Shown piece after piece: positions 8,419 to 16,439 of a stretch of DNA of 64,000 nucleotides. Origin of the DNA: SIG603 sp963589785 (GTDB lineage Bacteria; Bacillota; Clostridia; Oscillospirales; Acutalibacteraceae); contig CAVAMJ010000003.1 of the NCBI GenBank assembly GCA_963589785.1, positions 62,001 through 126,000 on the forward strand. The letters are read 5' to 3'. The notes beneath the pieces were generated by a model, which made no database searches, was not told where the DNA came from, and saw nothing but the letters and a program-made list of their open reading frames with translations. How positions within the stretch are numbered: the stretch's first letter is position 1; each line of letters opens with the position of its first letter. The position numbers and the translations under genes are program-made.

Positions 8419-9282
8419 ATGAAGTATGTAACACTTAACACAGGAGCAAAAATGCCGGTGCTTGGATTCGGAGTTTTCAGAGTTCCCGATAAGAATGAAT
8501 GTGCCGAATCTGTTTATAATGCAATCAAGGTTGGCTATCGCCTCATTGACACTGCAACTTCTTATGGAAATGAGGATGCTGTCGGCGAGGGCGTGCGCAA
8601 GGCAATTTCCGAGGGAATTTGCACCCGTGAGGAACTTTTCATCACATCAAAGATGTGGGTTGCCGATATGAAAAATTATGACACCGCAAGCAAGGCTATC
8701 GATGCTTCGCTCAAAAAGACAGGACTTGATTATCTCGACCTTTACCTCGAGCATCAGGCAATGAACGATTACTTTTCTGCTTGGAGAGCCATGGAGGATG
8801 CTCACCGTGCGGGCAAATTAAAGGCTATCGGAGTATCTAATTTCTATCCGAATATTCTTGCCAATTTCTGCGAGACTGTCGATATTAAGCCGGCTGTTAA
8901 TCAGGTTGAGCTTCATCCGTATTTCACTCAGGAGGATGCTCTTGAAAATATGAAGTATTACGGCGTCATTCCCGAGGCATGGGCACCGCTTGGCGGCGGA
9001 AGATACAATCCGTTCGAGAATGAGATGCTAAAGGCAATTGCCGAGAATCACGGAAAATCTATCGGACAGGTAATTCTCAAATGGGGAATTCAGAGAGACT
9101 GCGTGGTAATTCCTAAGAGCACTCATCTTGAGAGAATCAAGGAGAACTTCGACGTGTTTGATTTTGACCTCACAGACGAGGAGATGAAGCAGATTTCTTC
9201 GCTCGATATGGGATATAACGGTTCGAGAGCAAAGCACTTCGATCCCGAATTTGTAAGAATGTGTATGCACAGAACTCTGTGA
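8419..9282 (+). CDS. Aldo/keto reductase (NADPH-dependent)
   Basis: A 287-residue single-domain AKR. The catalytic tetrad is present: Asp in IDTATSYG, Tyr in the same motif (SYGNE), Lys in ITSKMW and His in LEHQ. IPKST and the GVSNF segment match the cofactor and active-site loops. It reduces aldehydes or ketones with NAD(P)H in the cytoplasm; the substrate is not predictable. AGGAGG lies 8 nt before ATG. It precedes a second, unrelated AKR-type gene by 41 nt and an SDR gene, forming a three-gene oxidoreductase cluster that ends at the terminator at 11273. Confidence 0.92.
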   Translation: MKYVTLNTGAKMPVLGFGVFRVPDKNECAESVYNAIKVGYRLIDTATSYGNEDAVGEGVRKAISEGICTREELFITSKMWVADMKNYDTASKAIDASLKKTGLDYLDLYLEHQAMNDYFSAWRAMEDAHRAGKLKAIGVSNFYPNILANFCETVDIKPAVNQVELHPYFTQEDALENMKYYGVIPEAWAPLGGGRYNPFENEMLKAIAENHGKSIGQVILKWGIQRDCVVIPKSTHLERIKENFDVFDFDLTDEEMKQISSLDMGYNGSRAKHFDPEFVRMCMHRTL

Positions 9283-9323
9283 TATTTAATTTGTGTACAG
9301 TTGTAAAATAGAGGAAAAAGCTT

Positions 9324-10490
9324 ATGTATTATAACGAAATTGGCGGAATTAAGGTTTCTGCTCTCGGAATGGGAAACATGCGCCTTCCGACAACAGAGGA
9401 AAGAGGCCCGATTGACAGGGAGAAGGCAAGAGAGATAATCGAGTACGCTTATGACCACGGGATAAACTTTTTTGATACCGCTTTCCGTTATCACAACGGA
9501 GAGTCTGAGAGCTTTGTCGGAGAGGTGCTAAGCCAGTATCCGAGGGATAGCTTTATGCTCATATCTAAGTTCCCGGGTCACATGATGAATTTCAAAGACC
9601 ATAAGCTTGGTTTTCAGGGTTATCTGTCGGACTTTCACTGCGATACTTTATCCGATGTTTTTGAGGAACAGCTTAAAAAGTGCAAGGTTGATTACTTTGA
9701 TTTCTATCTTCTTCACAATATGTGTGAGTCTTCTTATGATTTTTACACGAATGAGGAGCTTGATGTCGTAGGATACTTAAAGGAGCAGAAAAGGCTCGGC
9801 AAAATTAAGCACCTTGCGTTTTCTTCTCACGGCAGAGCAGAAACAATAGATAAATTCCTCACAAAATACCCCGGTGTGTTCGAGTATTGTCAGCTTCAGC
9901 TGAATTACCTCGACTGGACTTTGCAGGACGCAAAGGCTAAGTATGAGGTTTGTGAGAAGCACGGAGTTCCCGTTGTTGTTATGGAGCCTGTGCGTGGCGG
10001 CAGACTGATAAATCTCCCCGAAAATGCCGAAAAAACACTAAAAGAGGCAGAACCGACCTGGACTAATGCGCAGTGGTGCTTCAGATTTATCCAGTCGCTT
10101 CCGAATGTGGCGGTTTGTCTGTCGGGAATGTCCACGCTCGACCAGCTAAAGGAAAATCTCGCAACCTTTGAGGAAAGACATGAGTTCGGAGAAAAGCACC
10201 TTGAAGCTGTAAAAGCAGTTGTCGATGTCATGCTTAACCTCGTGCCGTGCACGGGCTGTTCTTACTGTACAGAGGGCTGTCCCATGCAGATAAATATCCC
10301 TAAGCTGATTTCCTTCTATAATGAAACGAAAAACGGCGGCGCACTTCTGAGATTCAATATGAACAGAGAAAATCCGGGTGAAGACCCAGCTGCTTGTATT
10401 GCTTGCGGAGCGTGCATGAGCGTTTGCCCACAGGGAATAAAGATACCTGAAATTCTCTCCGAGTTTAGCGAAATACTCGAGAAAGAATAA
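9324..10490 (+). CDS. Aldo/keto reductase with C-terminal 2x[4Fe-4S] ferredoxin domain
   Basis: A 388-residue protein with an AKR barrel (residues about 1-285; FFDTAFRYH carries the Asp/Tyr pair) followed by a linker and a bacterial ferredoxin-type domain. The two cluster motifs are CTGCSYCTEGCP (about residue 309) and CIACGACMSVCP (about residue 358). This fusion is common in anaerobic Firmicutes and implies electron transfer through iron-sulfur clusters rather than simple hydride transfer from NADPH. The substrate is unknown. It lies between another AKR gene and an SDR gene, with GAGG upstream of ATG. Confidence 0.93.
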   Translation: MYYNEIGGIKVSALGMGNMRLPTTEERGPIDREKAREIIEYAYDHGINFFDTAFRYHNGESESFVGEVLSQYPRDSFMLISKFPGHMMNFKDHKLGFQGYLSDFHCDTLSDVFEEQLKKCKVDYFDFYLLHNMCESSYDFYTNEELDVVGYLKEQKRLGKIKHLAFSSHGRAETIDKFLTKYPGVFEYCQLQLNYLDWTLQDAKAKYEVCEKHGVPVVVMEPVRGGRLINLPENAEKTLKEAEPTWTNAQWCFRFIQSLPNVAVCLSGMSTLDQLKENLATFEERHEFGEKHLEAVKAVVDVMLNLVPCTGCSYCTEGCPMQINIPKLISFYNETKNGGALLRFNMNRENPGEDPAACIACGACMSVCPQGIKIPEILSEFSEILEKE

Positions 10491-10507
10491 AAATTTGAGG
10501 TAAAAAT

Positions 10508-11260
10508 ATGCCTAAATATTCCATGATAACGGGTGCAAGCTCCGGTATAGGTTATGCCACCGCAAAGGAGTTTGCAAAACACGGATATAATATTATCGTT
10601 CTTGCGAGAAGAACCGAAAAGCTTGAAGAACTCAAAAAAGAAATTCTAACAACAATAAATCCGAATGCTGATGTTGTGATTGTTCCGTCCGACCTTTCTA
10701 AGGACGGTGAGGCAGAGCGAGTCTATAACCTTGTAAAAGGTTACGATATAGAAACATGGATTAATAACGCGGGACTCGGAAACGGCGGAGATCTCAAAAA
10801 TGCTGAGGTTGAGCACAATACAAGAATGCTCAGAGTTAATGTTGAGGCTTTGGGACTTTTCAGTGCGATGTTCGTTGCAGATAATTACAACAAGGAAGGC
10901 GCTCAGTTAATCAATATCGCTTCAGTCGGCGGCTATATAAATGTTCCTGGGTGTGCTTTTTATTGTGCGACTAAATTTTTCGTTTCAACGCTCACAGAGC
11001 AGATATGGGACGATATGATTCGCTCAGGCTACAAGCTTCGTGCAAAGGTGATGGCTCCGAAAACTACCGAAACGGAATTTGAACAGGCATGCCACGAGAG
11101 CGATACGGCTTTTGATTATTCGTCAAGACCGGGCAAATACAATACAGCCGAAGAAATGGCATCTTTTATCTGGCAGCTCCACGAGGGAGATAAGCCAGTA
11201 GGTGAGATTGACGAAAACATGAATCTAAAGCTTTCTGACAGAAAAATACCGCATATCTAA
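10508..11260 (+). CDS. Short-chain dehydrogenase/reductase (SDR)
   Basis: A 250-residue classical-type SDR. The TGASSGIG nucleotide-binding loop is at residues 8-15, the INNAG motif near residue 85, the catalytic Ser in NIASVGG and the YCATK (YxxxK) motif near residue 155. ARR after the second strand favours NADPH. It reduces or oxidises an unknown carbonyl/alcohol substrate. The gene follows the ferredoxin-AKR by 17 nt and closes the oxidoreductase cluster. Confidence 0.92.
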   Translation: MPKYSMITGASSGIGYATAKEFAKHGYNIIVLARRTEKLEELKKEILTTINPNADVVIVPSDLSKDGEAERVYNLVKGYDIETWINNAGLGNGGDLKNAEVEHNTRMLRVNVEALGLFSAMFVADNYNKEGAQLINIASVGGYINVPGCAFYCATKFFVSTLTEQIWDDMIRSGYKLRAKVMAPKTTETEFEQACHESDTAFDYSSRPGKYNTAEEMASFIWQLHEGDKPVGEIDENMNLKLSDRKIPHI

Positions 11261-11272
11261 ATCAGAATAAAG

Positions 11273-11308
11273 AAAAAGGATGACAGCTCAAAAACTGTCA
11301 TCCTTTTT
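11273..11308. terminator. Bidirectional terminator between the SDR gene and larE
   Basis: AAAAAGGATGACAG (11273-11286), eight-base loop, CTGTCATCCTTTTT (11295-11308): a perfect 14-bp stem with A run before and T run after, so it serves both converging genes. Confidence 0.9.
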
Positions 11309-11346
11309 GTTACACAAAAATATATGAAATTGAAGTGGTTTTAAAA

Positions 11347-12162
11347 TCAGTTGTTTTCTATTCCGAGTGCACGGTTCATGCTTCCCATGGTGTAGCCGCC
11401 CAAATCAAGAGTGACATACATAAAGCCAAGAGAACGAAGGTAATCGCTTATCTCCTTTGCCTTAGGCATTATCTTATCAAACTCATCGGGGGAAACCTCA
11501 ATTCTCGCAAGCTTGTCGTGAATTCTAACTCTCAGCTGAGTGAAGTTCATCTCACGAAGATAGTCTTCGGCTTTTTCGACCATGCCAAGCTTTTCGGCGG
11601 TGATGTATTCGCCGTAGACAAAGCGAGACGCAAGGCAAGCGAAGCTCTGCTTTTTCCATGTGGGAAGCTGGAGTTCTTTTGAAAGCTCTCTTATCTCACT
11701 CTTATAAAGCTCGCTGTAACGAAGCGGTGACTTAACTCCCAGTTCAGCTATCGCCTTAAGTCCGGGACGGTAGTCGGAGAGGTCGTCCATGTTAGAGCCC
11801 TCGCAGACATATTCCATGCCGTTTTCTTTTGCGACATTGATAAGTCTTGTGAATAGTGCGGTCTTGCAGATGTAGCATCTGTCAGGTGGATTTTCGGCAA
11901 AGCCCTCGATTTGCATTTCGTCTGTCTCTACAAAGAAATGGCGAATGCCGAGTTCCTTGCAAAATTCGACTGCTTCTGTTGTTTCCTTTTTTGGGAAAAA
12001 GGGAGACACCGCCGTAACTGCTATAACGTTGTCCTTTCCAAGAGTATCGTAGGCAACCTTAAGAAGTAATGTGGAATCAACTCCCGATGAATACGCTACG
12101 GCAACCTTTTTGAGGTCTTTTAAATAATTTTCTAATTTTGCTTTCTTTTCCTTAACTGTCAT
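11347..12162 (-). CDS. larE: ATP-dependent sacrificial sulfur transferase LarE
   Basis: A 271-residue PP-loop enzyme. LarE adenylates the pyridinium precursor of the nickel-pincer cofactor and donates the sulfur of one of its own cysteines. The ATP pyrophosphate loop reads SSGVDST (residues 25-31), and the sacrificial cysteine is in SFACLASR at residue 176, the same number as in the Lactiplantibacillus enzyme. PDRCYICK (about 93-100) is also typical. No larA, larB or larC lies in the window, so partners must be elsewhere. There is no Shine-Dalgarno sequence directly before the ATG; translation probably depends on the structured leader that precedes it. Confidence 0.9.
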   Translation of the reverse strand: MTVKEKKAKLENYLKDLKKVAVAYSSGVDSTLLLKVAYDTLGKDNVIAVTAVSPFFPKKETTEAVEFCKELGIRHFFVETDEMQIEGFAENPPDRCYICKTALFTRLINVAKENGMEYVCEGSNMDDLSDYRPGLKAIAELGVKSPLRYSELYKSEIRELSKELQLPTWKKQSFACLASRFVYGEYITAEKLGMVEKAEDYLREMNFTQLRVRIHDKLARIEVSPDEFDKIMPKAKEISDYLRSLGFMYVTLDLGGYTMGSMNRALGIENN

Positions 12163-12352
12163 ACTAAATATAGTTTGCCGCCACCGAACCGACTGTCCGA
12201 TAATCCGTTTCTTAGCGGATGGGTCTAACCTTTAACGGCTGAAAATGTTTGTTTCCTCTTTTCAAGCTTCATGCTTGTTTAGTTTGTAAATAGGAACCTC
12301 CCGTGAAATATTACCAAAGTGCAAAGCTTCAAGAATTGCATAGTAATCTGGT
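12163..12352 (-). ncRNA. Structured 190-nt leader or small RNA upstream of larE, class unassigned
   Basis: A consensus promoter (12359-12387) fires about 190 nt before larE with no ORF in between. The RNA can form: UACCA...UGGUA enclosing UGCAA...UUGCA near the 5' end; GUUCCU...AGGAAAC enclosing the hairpin CAAGC/GCUUG; AUCCG/CGGAU; and a GCCG/CGGC closing pair near the 3' end. No terminator follows, and larE begins directly after it without a ribosome-binding site. It does not match the T-box, TPP, FMN, SAM, cobalamin or NiCo consensus as I know them. A 6S-like or processed RNA is possible. Confidence 0.45.
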
Positions 12353-12358
12353 AGGAAT

Positions 12359-12387
12359 AATATAGCATATATTGAGAAATCTGTCAA
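12359..12387 (-). promoter_or_regulatory. Strong extended -10 promoter upstream of larE
   Basis: On the minus strand TTGACA (12382-12387), 17-bp spacer ending TGC, TATATT (12359-12364). Perfect -35, extended -10 and ideal spacing make it one of the strongest promoters in the window. Confidence 0.8.
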
Positions 12388-12409
12388 TTTTACAAATACA
12401 ATTTGACAA

Positions 12410-12454
12410 ATTAAAAAGTCAGGATAAACGGCTCAAAACAGCGTTATCCTGACT
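12410..12454 (-). terminator. Intrinsic terminator of the MATE gene
   Basis: AGTCAGGATAA (12417-12427) pairs with TTATCCTGACT (12444-12454); on the minus strand the stem is followed by a TTTTAATTT run. Confidence 0.85.
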
Positions 12455-12463
12455 TAGTATATT

Positions 12464-13828
12464 TTACTCGTCTTCCTTAGGAAGCTTTCTGTAAAGCGAG
12501 AAGTACATTGTGATGTATGCCGCAAGTCCGCCCAAGACATTTGAGATTGGTTCAGCTGCAAAAACACCGTTTACACCCATTCCCATTCTCGGAAGAATGA
12601 GCGTGAGGGGAATGACGATGATTGCTTTTCTAAGAAGTGAGAAGAAAACCGCACGCTTCGGGCATTTAAGCGAGACAAAGGTGGACTGACCAGCCGATTG
12701 GAAGGTCTGGAACACGAATGTCAAGAAGTAAAGCTGAAGCGCCGCAACGCCCTTTTCTATCATCTCGGTGTCGCTTGTGAATATCGAGATCCAGATGTGA
12801 GGGAAACAGTTGATCAAGAGCCAGCTGCATATGGAATACATAAGAGCAGAAACAGTCACAAATCTTATGCATTTGCGAAGTCTTGCGTATTTTTTAGCAC
12901 CGTAATTGTACGAAAGAACGGGCTGAGATCCGTGGGTGAGTGAGAAAACAGGCAGTTCCGCAATTTCTCTGACGGAATTGAGACAGGTCATAATTCCTAC
13001 ATAGAGGTCGCCGCCGAAAATTCTCAAGGTCGAGTTGCAAATGACCTGAACCGCACAGTTTGTGCCCTTCATAATGAAGCCAGAAATACCGAGTGAAAGT
13101 GTGTCTTTGATGATTTGAGCATCGGGCTTCATGTATTTAAGCTTGAAGTGGTACTGGGATTTTTTGCTCATAAAGAACTGAAATACCCATACAGCGGAAA
13201 CCGCTTGGCTGATAACCGTTGCGATAGCCGCGCCCTTGATTCCCATTCCGAAGGTGAATATAAACAGCGGATCGAGTATGAGATTGAGTGCGGCACCGAT
13301 AACTGTTGTCATCATTCCGAATTTGGGGTAGCCTTGGGCATTTATGAAGTTATTGAGTCCCGTCGAGAACATGGTGAATGTAGTTCCGAAGAGGTAATAT
13401 TTGAGATAGGTGTCAGCATAAGGATAGGAATTGTCGCTTGCACCGAAAAGATAGAGTATCGGTTTTCTGAGCGTGTAGCACAGAATAAAGATTATGAACG
13501 ATGTGCCGACCAAAAGAGCGGTAATCTGCGATAGAATTCTCTCTGCTTTCTCATCGTCCTTTTCGCCTCGTGCGATTGAGAAAAGCGGAGTGCCGCCTAT
13601 GCTGTAAAGGCTTGTGAAGGCACCGACCAAGCTTGTGAGCGGGAATGCAAGACCTATGCCCGTCAGAGCCATAGTTCCGATATCCTGCATGTGACCGATA
13701 TAAATTCGGTCAATGATGTTGTAACAAAGCTGAACGAGCTGAGCGAGCATCAAGGGAAAAGCCTGCGAGAGTATATTTTTCCAGACCGCCCCTTCCGCAA
13801 AGTTTCCTCGAGAATCGTTCTTACTCAT
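12464..13828 (-). CDS. MATE-family multidrug/cation exporter
   Basis: A 454-residue integral membrane protein with about twelve TM segments in two similar halves, as in MATE Na+/H+-drug antiporters. Typical pieces are FPLMLAQLVQLCYNIIDRIYIG at the N-terminus (the position of the conserved first TM helix) and the GPIGAA-like segment GMGIKGAAIATVISQ. It exports cationic compounds or metabolites. I place the start at 13828 (MSKND...) because AGGTGA lies upstream; an in-frame ATG 72 bp further on has no ribosome-binding site and would add a non-family hydrophobic N-terminus. It is divergent from the response regulator gene. Confidence 0.9.
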   Translation of the reverse strand: MSKNDSRGNFAEGAVWKNILSQAFPLMLAQLVQLCYNIIDRIYIGHMQDIGTMALTGIGLAFPLTSLVGAFTSLYSIGGTPLFSIARGEKDDEKAERILSQITALLVGTSFIIFILCYTLRKPILYLFGASDNSYPYADTYLKYYLFGTTFTMFSTGLNNFINAQGYPKFGMMTTVIGAALNLILDPLFIFTFGMGIKGAAIATVISQAVSAVWVFQFFMSKKSQYHFKLKYMKPDAQIIKDTLSLGISGFIMKGTNCAVQVICNSTLRIFGGDLYVGIMTCLNSVREIAELPVFSLTHGSQPVLSYNYGAKKYARLRKCIRFVTVSALMYSICSWLLINCFPHIWISIFTSDTEMIEKGVAALQLYFLTFVFQTFQSAGQSTFVSLKCPKRAVFFSLLRKAIIVIPLTLILPRMGMGVNGVFAAEPISNVLGGLAAYITMYFSLYRKLPKEDE

Positions 13829-13961
13829 GTTTATCACCTGATTTTTCCTAAAATAAATAGTTTCAAAAAATACTATTTTGAAGCTAAATAAATATAACAT
13901 ATGTTAATAGTTAAAACAAGTGTTTTTCACCTAAAATTCAAAAATGCAAAATTTTGTTAGC

Positions 13962-13990
13962 TTGAATTGAACAGTTATTTACTATATAAT
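13962..13990 (+). promoter_or_regulatory. Promoter of the two-component system
   Basis: TTGAAT (13962-13967), 17-bp spacer, TATAAT (13985-13990), 88 bp before the response regulator ATG. Confidence 0.75.
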
Positions 13991-14078
13991 TATAAATGGA
14001 TACTTTTGTTTTACAGAATGACTTTTTGGAAAACAAATTTGTTGTGCTTGAATAAAATGTATTGTAAAGGAAATTGCA

Positions 14079-14735
14079 ATGGTTAAGATACTAATAGTTG
14101 AAGATGAAGAGAATATAGCCAGAATGATACAGGCTAATATCGACCTCACGGACTACGAGTCGGAGATAGTCGATAACGGCCCCGATGCAGTCACTAAAAT
14201 TCTTGAGGGCGACTATGATCTTGTTCTGCTTGATGTCATGCTTCCGGGATTTGACGGCTTCGAGGTTATGAGAAGAATCGAGGGAAAAGGCGTTCCCGTT
14301 ATTTTCCTCACGGCTATGCAGGACGTTTCCGATAAGGTAAAGGGCTTGCAGCTTGGAGCGGAGGACTATATAGTCAAGCCGTTTGAGGGCCTCGAGCTTT
14401 TGGCAAGAATAGAAGTTGTCTTAAGGCGCAGCAACAAGGGCAGAAATAACCTCACTTATGAGGATATTGAGATAGACCTCACAAAGCACACTGTCACACA
14501 GGGCGGTGAGGAGGTTGTGCTCACTCCTAAGGAATTTGATGTTCTTGCGCTTTTTATGTCTAATGTAGATATTTTGATAACAAGAGAGAGACTTCTTGCC
14601 GAGGTTTGGGGATATGATTTTGTCGGTGAATCTCGCACCGTTGATATTCACGTCCAGAAGGTAAGAAGAAAGCTTAATCTTCAGAACAAGCTTATCACTA
14701 TCCCCAAGCTTGGCTACAGACTTGAGAGTAGGTAA
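14079..14735 (+). CDS. OmpR/PhoB-family response regulator
   Basis: A 218-residue regulator. The receiver domain (1-115) has the acidic pocket at residues 8-10 (EDE), the phosphoacceptor Asp52 in LLDVMLPG and the conserved Lys in YIVKPFE. The C-terminal half (about 125-218) is a winged-helix DNA-binding domain with the usual LTPKEFDVL and RTVDIHVQKVRRKL segments. AAAGGA precedes the ATG. The kinase gene starts 3 nt after its stop, so the pair is co-translated. The signal and target genes are unknown; the two genes that follow are candidates for regulated partners. Confidence 0.95.
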   Translation: MVKILIVEDEENIARMIQANIDLTDYESEIVDNGPDAVTKILEGDYDLVLLDVMLPGFDGFEVMRRIEGKGVPVIFLTAMQDVSDKVKGLQLGAEDYIVKPFEGLELLARIEVVLRRSNKGRNNLTYEDIEIDLTKHTVTQGGEEVVLTPKEFDVLALFMSNVDILITRERLLAEVWGYDFVGESRTVDIHVQKVRRKLNLQNKLITIPKLGYRLESR

Positions 14736-14738
14736 GGC

Positions 14739-16439
14739 ATGCGACTTTGGCATAAGATTTTTATCATTGTTTTGCTTTTTGTTACGCTGTCGATTGAGAT
14801 AACGAGCATTTTTGTCTCGCAGTCGAATTTCTCCGGTATAATCGAGAATGAGGAGAAAAACGCTACGGCGGCGCACACAAGCTTTGCCTCCGGCATAGTG
14901 AACAGAACGATGTACGAGAGAATAAATGCGGGAGAAATTCTGCTCTCGCAGGAGGAACTCACCGATATAATCAGAGAGATTTCCCGTGAGGCGGGCTCTG
15001 CCTACGGTGAGATAATTGTAGTAGGCTCGGGAAACGAGCTTGTTTACCCCACAACAACTGATGTGAGAGAGGATATCCTTTCGCTTGATGTTGACGACGG
15101 AATTTGCAAGAGCCTTATCACGGACATCGGTGACGAGACCTGCCTGATTACGGTGAGCAACATTGAGCTTGAAAAGCTCGAATATAAGCTTTTCACTATC
15201 AGAGATGTTTCTTCTACATATCAGGTGCACGCTAAGCAGATGAGAACAATTCTCTATATAAGTTTGGCTTTGGCTCTTTTTGCGGCGGTTCTTTTGTCCG
15301 CTTCGATTTTTGTCTTTACGGTTATTCCGCTTGCAAAGGTAAACGAAGGACTTGTAAATATCGGTGCGGGAGATTACAGCGTTCGTCTCGAAGAAACGGG
15401 AAGCGTGGAGTTCCGCCTTTTGGCAAGAAACGTAAACCGAATGGCGGGCGCCGTTCAGATGAATGTCGAGCGACTTGACAGCATAGCAACCTCGAGAAAA
15501 CGTTTTGTCGATTCCTTTGCGCATGAGATGAAAACTCCGCTCACCTCGATAATCGGCTTTGCCGATATTCTCAGAAGCAGAAGAGTTGTATCGGATCAGC
15601 AGAGAATGGATTATTCTAACATTATTATCGAGGAAGCAACGAGAATGAAATCTCTCTCGGGCAAGCTCTTGGAAATGGCAACGACAGACACGGCTAATAT
15701 TGAGCTTGCGGATGTCTTTGTTCCTGAGCTTCTGATGGAGGTATATAACTCCACCGTTCCGCTTGTTGCGAAGAAGCACATAAATCTTCGAATTGCATCG
15801 AAGCGAGTATGGATAAGAGCCGACAGAGAGCTTTTCAAATCTTTGCTTTATAACCTAATCGACAACGCTTGCAAGGCGAGCGAGGACGGCAGTGAAATCA
15901 GAATGGTCTGCACGACTGAAGGCGACCGTGCGTTCATTTGCGTAGCCGATGACGGTGTCGGAATGGCAAGAGAGGATCTCATCCGTGTAACAGAGCCGTT
16001 CTACATGGTAGATAAGTCACGCTCGAGAAAAGCGGGCGGTGCGGGACTCGGACTTTCCCTTTGTGCAGAGATAGCTAAAAAGCATAATGCTCAGTTTACC
16101 ATTGATTCGATACTCGGCGAGGGTACAATGGTAACAATCAATATAAAATGCTTTGTAAAGAAGGGAGGGTACACGGCAGATGAATATGAAGAAGCCGACT
16201 ATGAAGCACAAGGCGACGAAAAAGAAGAATCAAGTGCTTCAGCCGACTCCGGCTCAGCAAAATCCGACGGCGAAGACACAGCCGACGGAATCTCAGACGG
16301 CTCAAAAGAATACACAAGTGACGACACAGCCGACATCGACCTTGCAGGAGACGACAGCGAATACATCTCTGATACAGTCGATTACCAATCTGAAGATGAT
16401 AGCTTGGGTGAAGAAGAAGGCGGAGAAGACGAGCTTTGA
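14739..16439 (+). CDS. Membrane sensor histidine kinase with an acidic overprinted C-terminal tail
   Basis: A 566-residue kinase: TM1 at about residues 7-29, an extracytoplasmic sensor of about 140 residues, TM2 near 168-195, HAMP, then HisKA with phosphoacceptor His262 (SFAHEMKTPLTS) and HATPase with the N box (LIDNACKAS, about 371), DDGVGM and GGAGLGLSLC. The family core ends near residue 470. The last ~90 residues are a low-complexity Asp/Glu/Ser tail that exists only because this frame stays open through the start of the next gene. Whether the tail is functional is unclear; it would be strongly negatively charged. It pairs with the upstream response regulator. Confidence 0.92.
   Translation: MRLWHKIFIIVLLFVTLSIEITSIFVSQSNFSGIIENEEKNATAAHTSFASGIVNRTMYERINAGEILLSQEELTDIIREISREAGSAYGEIIVVGSGNELVYPTTTDVREDILSLDVDDGICKSLITDIGDETCLITVSNIELEKLEYKLFTIRDVSSTYQVHAKQMRTILYISLALALFAAVLLSASIFVFTVIPLAKVNEGLVNIGAGDYSVRLEETGSVEFRLLARNVNRMAGAVQMNVERLDSIATSRKRFVDSFAHEMKTPLTSIIGFADILRSRRVVSDQQRMDYSNIIIEEATRMKSLSGKLLEMATTDTANIELADVFVPELLMEVYNSTVPLVAKKHINLRIASKRVWIRADRELFKSLLYNLIDNACKASEDGSEIRMVCTTEGDRAFICVADDGVGMAREDLIRVTEPFYMVDKSRSRKAGGAGLGLSLCAEIAKKHNAQFTIDSILGEGTMVTINIKCFVKKGGYTADEYEEADYEAQGDEKEESSASADSGSAKSDGEDTADGISDGSKEYTSDDTADIDLAGDDSEYISDTVDYQSEDDSLGEEEGGEDEL

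Noticed and set aside
12163..12352. NiCo riboswitch before larE
   Set aside because: Only one GGACAG is present and the four-way junction pattern is absent; an Infernal search would be needed to revisit this.
14421..15779. A 452-codon open frame antisense to the histidine kinase
   Set aside because: It has no ribosome-binding site or recognisable domain, and it is fully covered by two well-supported genes; the frame is open because of codon bias on the other strand.
16150..16439. Frameshift error that fuses the kinase to the next gene
   Set aside because: The second gene has its own strong GGGAGGG site and ATG, and the kinase core is complete before the overlap; two genes explain it better than a sequencing error.
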